Shown here: piece after piece, positions 7,189-10,600 of the stretch
Position numbering within the stretch: the first letter of the stretch is position 1
How the letters are laid out: the number at the start of each line of letters is the position of its first letter
From: Fibrobacter sp. UBA4309
GTDB taxonomy: Bacteria > Fibrobacterota > Fibrobacteria > Fibrobacterales > Fibrobacteraceae
Assembly: GCF_002395745.1 (NCBI RefSeq)
Contig: NZ_DGUN01000031.1
Coordinates: 1-10,600, forward strand
Direction: 5' to 3'
Length of the DNA: 10,600 nucleotides
Made by a program: the position numbers and the translations under genes
The notes under the pieces: model-generated
The model's input: only the letters and a program-made list of their open reading frames with translations
The model's database searches: none
Told to the model about the DNA's origin: nothing

Positions 7189-7235
7189 GTGTCATCCTGA
7201 GCGGAATGCCGCAAGGCATGGAGTCGAAGGATCTA
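7189..7235 (+). repeat. 47-base palindromic intergenic repeat, copy 1
   Basis: This copy is identical to 7828-7874 at 46 of 47 positions. An inner perfect stem ATGCC/GGCAT closes a GCAA (GNRA) tetraloop, and an outer stem pairs ATCCT with AGGAT. It begins 11 bases after the second ABC gene's stop. Its last bases run into AGGAAG (7235-7240), which serves the next gene as ribosome site. It resembles the short 'GTCATCCTGAG...GAAGGATCT' intergenic repeats found scattered in many bacterial genomes. Confidence 0.85.
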
Positions 7236-7243
7236 GGAAGAAT

Positions 7244-7813
7244 ATGACCGCACAACGATTGATGGATTACAAATTGGTTCGCCAATGCGCCCCAACGCTT
7301 GCCGCCCGCAAAGTCGGCAGCCTCTTCTGCGTCGAAAACTGCACGCCGATGCACGAACCGCTTTGCGCTTTGCTTGCCCGCTGGAACCGCGAGCTGAATC
7401 CGTCGGGCATATTCGTGCGCGTCGTCGCAGAACGTTGCGGGCGCAGCTTCGTGTACGTTTACCGCCACAACCTCCTGAAGCGTCTGTGCGAAGCCAGCGA
7501 CGTTCGACACTTCCTTGAACAATACGACTACAGGCATTTTGACGAAGACAAACTTATTGCAAACCTGACGTATCGTATCGGCAAGTGCCACTGCTTTCCG
7601 CACGAAATAGGGCTTTTCCTGGGCTATCCGCTCGAAGATGTTAAGGGGTTCATCGCCAATGGCGGGCATAACTGCAAAAGTTGCGGTTACTGGAAGGTGT
7701 ATGGCGACGTAGAAGCTGCGGAAAAGCTCTTTGAATGCTTCAAGAAATGCTTTACGGTCATGAGCAACCTCTTTGAACGCGGCTACTCGCTACCGATGCT
7801 CGCCGTCGGGTAA
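7244..7813 (+). CDS. DUF3793-family cysteine-rich protein of unknown function
   Basis: This is a soluble protein of 189 residues with no signal peptide or membrane segment. It starts at an ATG with AGGAAG just upstream. The C-terminal half carries the block I recognise as DUF3793: CHCFPHEIGLFLGYPLEDV (115-133), then a CKSCGYWKVYGD segment (144-155) and a Cys-x3-Cys pair (165-169). The protein ends in FERGYSLPMLAV. Twelve cysteines are present, many paired: Cys29/33, 115/117, 144/147 and 165/169. Such spacing could bind a metal or iron-sulfur cluster or take part in thiol chemistry, but no function is established. It lies between the ABC transporter and a flavodoxin; from memory this grouping recurs in anaerobes and hints at handling of imported iron. 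It is bracketed by two near-identical repeats. The family call is fairly sure; the role is unknown. Confidence 0.75.
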   Translation: MTAQRLMDYKLVRQCAPTLAARKVGSLFCVENCTPMHEPLCALLARWNRELNPSGIFVRVVAERCGRSFVYVYRHNLLKRLCEASDVRHFLEQYDYRHFDEDKLIANLTYRIGKCHCFPHEIGLFLGYPLEDVKGFIANGGHNCKSCGYWKVYGDVEAAEKLFECFKKCFTVMSNLFERGYSLPMLAVG

Positions 7814-7827
7814 AACAATCCAACCCT

Positions 7828-7874
7828 GTGTCATCCTGAGCGGAATGCCGCAAGGTATGGAGTCGAAGGATCTA
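7828..7874 (+). repeat. 47-base palindromic intergenic repeat, copy 2
   Basis: This copy differs from copy 1 only at 7856, where T replaces C. The change turns a G-C pair of the inner stem into a G-U wobble in plus-strand RNA, so the GNRA hairpin is kept. It lies between the DUF3793 stop and the flavodoxin ribosome site in an 86-base gap that holds nothing else apart from that site. Confidence 0.85.
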
Positions 7875-7899
7875 TAACTAAAACAATAGGAGAATCACA

Positions 7900-8328
7900 A
7901 TGGAAAAAATCGCAGTCATTTATTGGAGCGGAACCGGCAACACCGAACTGATGGCAAAATACGTCGCCGAAGGTGCAAAGACCGCCGGTGCCGAAGCCGA
8001 CGTGTTCAGCGTCTCGGACTTTTCGCAGGGCCAGCTGGGCGAATACGCCCGCTATGCACTGGGTTGCCCCGCCATGGGCGCCGAGGAACTCGAAGATTCC
8101 GAATTCCAGCCCTTCTACGAAGCCGTCAAACCCGCACTCAACGGCAAGAAAGTCGCACTGTTCGGCTCTTACGGCTGGGGTGGCGGCGAATGGATGAACC
8201 CGTGGAAGGCCGACGCCGAAGCCGCCGGGCTCGTACTTGTGGCAGACCCGCTCGCCATCGAGAACGCCCCCGATGACGCCGGCAAGGCCGCCTGTCAGGA
8301 TCTCGGCAAGGTGCTCGCCACCGCCTAA
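7900..8328 (+). CDS. Short-chain flavodoxin
   Basis: The 142-residue acidic protein begins IAVIYWSGTGNTE (4-16), the phosphate-binding loop that holds FMN. Two further FMN-contacting regions are visible: LGCPAMG (54-60) in the 50s loop and GSYGWGGGEWM (89-99) in the 90s loop. Length and loop order match short-chain flavodoxins of anaerobes. It is a cytoplasmic one- or two-electron carrier that replaces ferredoxin when iron is scarce. The start is supported by AGGAGA (7888-7893). It is the last gene before a strong terminator and is probably co-expressed with the transporter genes. That fits an iron-starvation role, either sparing ferredoxin or supplying electrons to release iron from an imported chelate. 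The second idea is inference. Confidence 0.93.
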   Translation: MEKIAVIYWSGTGNTELMAKYVAEGAKTAGAEADVFSVSDFSQGQLGEYARYALGCPAMGAEELEDSEFQPFYEAVKPALNGKKVALFGSYGWGGGEWMNPWKADAEAAGLVLVADPLAIENAPDDAGKAACQDLGKVLATA

Positions 8329-8366
8329 AATGACTTTTTCTTTCTTATAGTGTTTTGGATTGAAAC

Positions 8367-8400
8367 AGCCCCGACGGAATCACACTCCGTTGGGGCTTTT
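8367..8400 (+). terminator. Rho-independent terminator after the flavodoxin gene
   Basis: A 12-base-pair stem (AGCCCCGACGGA, 8367-8378, with 8386-8397; one G-U pair) encloses the 7-base loop ATCACAC. A short T run follows. It separates the iron-related gene set from the exporter gene downstream, whose ribosome site begins two bases later. Confidence 0.85.
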
Positions 8401-8414
8401 AGAGGAGTTTTTCA

Positions 8415-10600
8415 ATGCAAGTTTCTCGTGTCAACAAGGTTTTTGCCCGATTGGGGCGCTTTCAGGTTCGTTTTCGCTGGTTGATTCTGCTAATAACGGC
8501 CATCGTAACGGTTTTGGCGAGCCTCGGACTCCCGCATCTGCAGATGAGTAGCAGTGAAGAGGACTGGTTTGACGACTGGGACAAGGTGAAGATTGACCAG
8601 GCGCATTTCAACGAAAAATTCGGTAGCGACGACGGCTACATGGTGATGGTCCGCGCCGACGACGTTTTTGCGCCAGAGGTGTTGCAGGCAATCGACAGGC
8701 TTTCGCGCAGGCTCGAAAACGAGGTCCCGTATGCCGACCGTGTGGTTTCACTGACGCACAATTTGTCGATTCCGGTCGCAAATGACGAAGGTTTTGAAGT
8801 AATCAATCCCTTCGAGGGCGGCGTTCCCACTGACCCGCAGGAACTGGAAGCGAAAAAACGGCTAATTCTTTCTCGCGAATCGCTCGTGAACAACATCGTT
8901 TCTGACGACGCGAAAGAAACCTGGATTATTCTTGCGCTGAAATCATACGAAGGCGGCGTCAATTTTGGCAAGGACAGTATCGCGCCTTTTGCTCGCAACG
9001 TCATCTATTCCGACGAATTCAAAAGCGACAAGTTCGAGATGCTCCCGACGGGCATGAGCTACACCGAGATGGAAGAAAACGAAGTCATCTCGCGAGAATG
9101 CGCCATGCGTATCGGTTTCGGGTTCCTGGTGATGCTTGTATGCCTTATCTTGTTTGTAAGGTCGTTGCGTGGCGTGGTGGTGCCCGCGATTGCAACAGTC
9201 GGCGGCATCGCTTCGGTACTCGGCATTAATGCGTGGCTCGGCGTTGTCGGCGACGAGAGCATGGTCGCGCTCCCGGTGCTTTTAGGCATGGCGCTTTCGG
9301 TGGGCTATTCCATCCACTACATCAATTCATTCCGCATGCACTTTAGGCGCACAGGCAACCGCCGCGAATCCGTGATTTGCGCCGTCGAAGAAACGGGCTG
9401 GCCAATCCTCTTTACCGTCATTACTACAGTTGCATCGCTGATTTCGTTCCTGTTCGCAGGAATCCGCCCCATCCGCTGGATTGGAGGCATTTCGGCGGGC
9501 ATCGTCACGATGGTTTACTTGTACGTCATCATCCTGATTCCGATTCTCATGAGCTTCGGAAAGAATGCAGAACCTGACCCGACGCAAGTAAAGTCGGCAG
9601 GAGCCACCAAGGCCGACATCCTCTTTGAATTCTTTGGGCGCAAGGTATGCAGGCACAGCGTTATCGTCGCAGTGATTTCGGCGGCAGTAATGTTGCTGCA
9701 GATTCCGGGAATGATGCGTATCGACGTGAACATGGACTACACCGAAACCATGGGCGAAAAGATTCCCTTCGTGGTGCGGCTCAAGGATATGCTCAGTGGA
9801 AAACTCGGAAGCCTTTACGACTTTAACGTGATGGTGGAATTCGATGACGCGGACGCGCTCAAGGATCCCGCCAATATGAAGCGCATCGAGCAACTTGAAC
9901 AGAAACTCGGCACGCTCCAGCTCACGAAAATTTCGGGCGACAAGCCGCGCGTGCAATCGGTGACGCGCCTCGTAAAAGAGATGAACCGCACGCTGAACGC
10001 CGACAGTATCGAGTATTACAAGATTCCCGATGCGCAGGACATGCTCACGCAACTGCTTTTCTTGTACGAAATCTCGGACCCCGATGCGCTCTTTGAACGC
10101 ATGGACGAAAATTACAGGACAACCTTCATTCACATAGAACTCGCCGGCTACGACGCCAACAAAATCGTCGAGGACCTGGATTCGGCAAACGCTTATGCCG
10201 CCCGCATTTTCCCCGATGCGAAAGTCTCCGTGGTGGGTGAAGTCGTGAACTACGCCGAAATGAACGGCAAGCTGGTCGGCGGGCTTTTGCGCTCGTTCGG
10301 CGGGTCGTTCGTGATTATCGCCATCATGATGATCCTTGCATTCGGGAGCATCAAGGCGGGCCTTATCGGAATGATTCCAAACGTCGCGCCGGTTCTCCTG
10401 ATTGGTGGCGTCATGGGCTATTCGGGCATGCCGCTCGACATGATCACGATGATTGTGATGCCTATGATTTTGGGCATCGCCGTCGACGACACCATCCACA
10501 TGAACAACCACATCAAATACGGCTTTGAACGCACGGGCAGCTACAGGCACGCGCTACTGCTCTCTTACCGCGAAATCGGAAAGACCATGGGCATGACCAC
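8415..10600 (+). CDS. RND/MMPL-superfamily exporter (cut by right edge)
   Basis: About 728 residues are visible from the ATG at 8415 (GAGGAG at 8402-8407), with no stop before the edge. The architecture is the duplicated RND plan. A first membrane helix (about 20-40) and a periplasmic domain (42-230) lead into a helix bundle (about 233-377). A seventh helix (about 410-430), a second periplasmic domain (430-620) and a second bundle from about 622 follow. The second half has the typical GIAVDDTIH motif (Asp691, Asp692), the expected proton-relay site. The equivalent first-half motif reads SVGYSIH (295-301), where Gly297 occupies the place of the usual Asp. Family members (COG1033/MMPL) use the proton gradient to export lipids or hydrophobic compounds. 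Substrate is unknown. A strong terminator precedes it, so it may be unrelated to the iron genes. Roughly the last membrane helices are missing from view. Confidence 0.9.
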   Translation, partial: MQVSRVNKVFARLGRFQVRFRWLILLITAIVTVLASLGLPHLQMSSSEEDWFDDWDKVKIDQAHFNEKFGSDDGYMVMVRADDVFAPEVLQAIDRLSRRLENEVPYADRVVSLTHNLSIPVANDEGFEVINPFEGGVPTDPQELEAKKRLILSRESLVNNIVSDDAKETWIILALKSYEGGVNFGKDSIAPFARNVIYSDEFKSDKFEMLPTGMSYTEMEENEVISRECAMRIGFGFLVMLVCLILFVRSLRGVVVPAIATVGGIASVLGINAWLGVVGDESMVALPVLLGMALSVGYSIHYINSFRMHFRRTGNRRESVICAVEETGWPILFTVITTVASLISFLFAGIRPIRWIGGISAGIVTMVYLYVIILIPILMSFGKNAEPDPTQVKSAGATKADILFEFFGRKVCRHSVIVAVISAAVMLLQIPGMMRIDVNMDYTETMGEKIPFVVRLKDMLSGKLGSLYDFNVMVEFDDADALKDPANMKRIEQLEQKLGTLQLTKISGDKPRVQSVTRLVKEMNRTLNADSIEYYKIPDAQDMLTQLLFLYEISDPDALFERMDENYRTTFIHIELAGYDANKIVEDLDSANAYAARIFPDAKVSVVGEVVNYAEMNGKLVGGLLRSFGGSFVIIAIMMILAFGSIKAGLIGMIPNVAPVLLIGGVMGYSGMPLDMITMIVMPMILGIAVDDTIHMNNHIKYGFERTGSYRHALLLSYREIGKTMGMT

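Noticed and set aside
7189..7874. CRISPR-like array from two direct repeats
   Set aside because: There are only two copies, separated by about 590 bases that encode a protein. The repeats are palindromic intergenic elements, not an array with spacers.
8329..8366. Separate promoter for the RND exporter (TATAGT at 8346-8351)
   Set aside because: No acceptable -35 lies 16-18 bases upstream, and a strong terminator hairpin follows before the gene, so the hexamer alone is not enough.
9327..10550. Long open frame (407 codons) on the minus strand at the right end
   Set aside because: It lies antisense to the RND exporter, whose membrane helices and motifs are clear. The His/Asp/Arg-rich translation has no recognisable domain.

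Overview
The window looks like a chromosomal piece of a Gram-negative anaerobe of the Fibrobacter type. This is inferred from an outer-membrane TonB-dependent receptor, a lipoprotein whose lipid-anchor cysteine is followed by a Gly-Asp-Asp-poly-Ser tether (common in Fibrobacter lipoproteins), moderate GC content with AT-rich intergenic DNA, and short palindromic intergenic repeats. The genus is an inference; nothing here proves it.

Layout. Minus strand, left side: a TonB-dependent receptor cut by the left edge (1-1130), preceded in transcription order by a 400-residue beta-propeller-like lipoprotein (1302-2504). A 323-base divergent control region (2505-2827) separates these from a plus-strand gene set. 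That set holds an AraC-family regulator of the PchR/YbtA type (2828-3664), two ABC half-transporters of exporter fold (3667-5451 and 5444-7177), a cysteine-rich DUF3793-type protein (7244-7813) and a short-chain flavodoxin (7900-8328). A strong terminator (8367-8400) closes this set. An RND/MMPL-type exporter then begins (8415) and runs off the right edge.

How it may work together. The best reading is an iron-chelate (siderophore or xenosiderophore) uptake locus. The surface lipoprotein and TonB receptor would capture and import the chelate across the outer membrane, as XusB/XusA do in Bacteroides. The two ABC half-transporters would form a YbtPQ/IrtAB-like heterodimer that imports it across the inner membrane without a binding protein. 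The flavodoxin and the DUF3793 protein would support metabolism under iron starvation or reductive iron release, and the AraC protein would sense the intracellular chelate. Cobalamin or another chelate remains possible, because beta-propeller lipoproteins also serve BtuB (BtuG).

The strongest non-coding signal is a 38-base element upstream of both minus-strand genes (29 of 38 identical, no gaps). It contains two GGA-centred half-sites exactly 20 bases apart, and a weaker third copy lies between the divergent promoters. This is what an AraC-type operator should look like and ties the receptor and lipoprotein into one regulon. A second signal is a pair of 47-base repeats, 46 of 47 identical, that bracket the DUF3793 gene and fold into a GNRA-capped hairpin.
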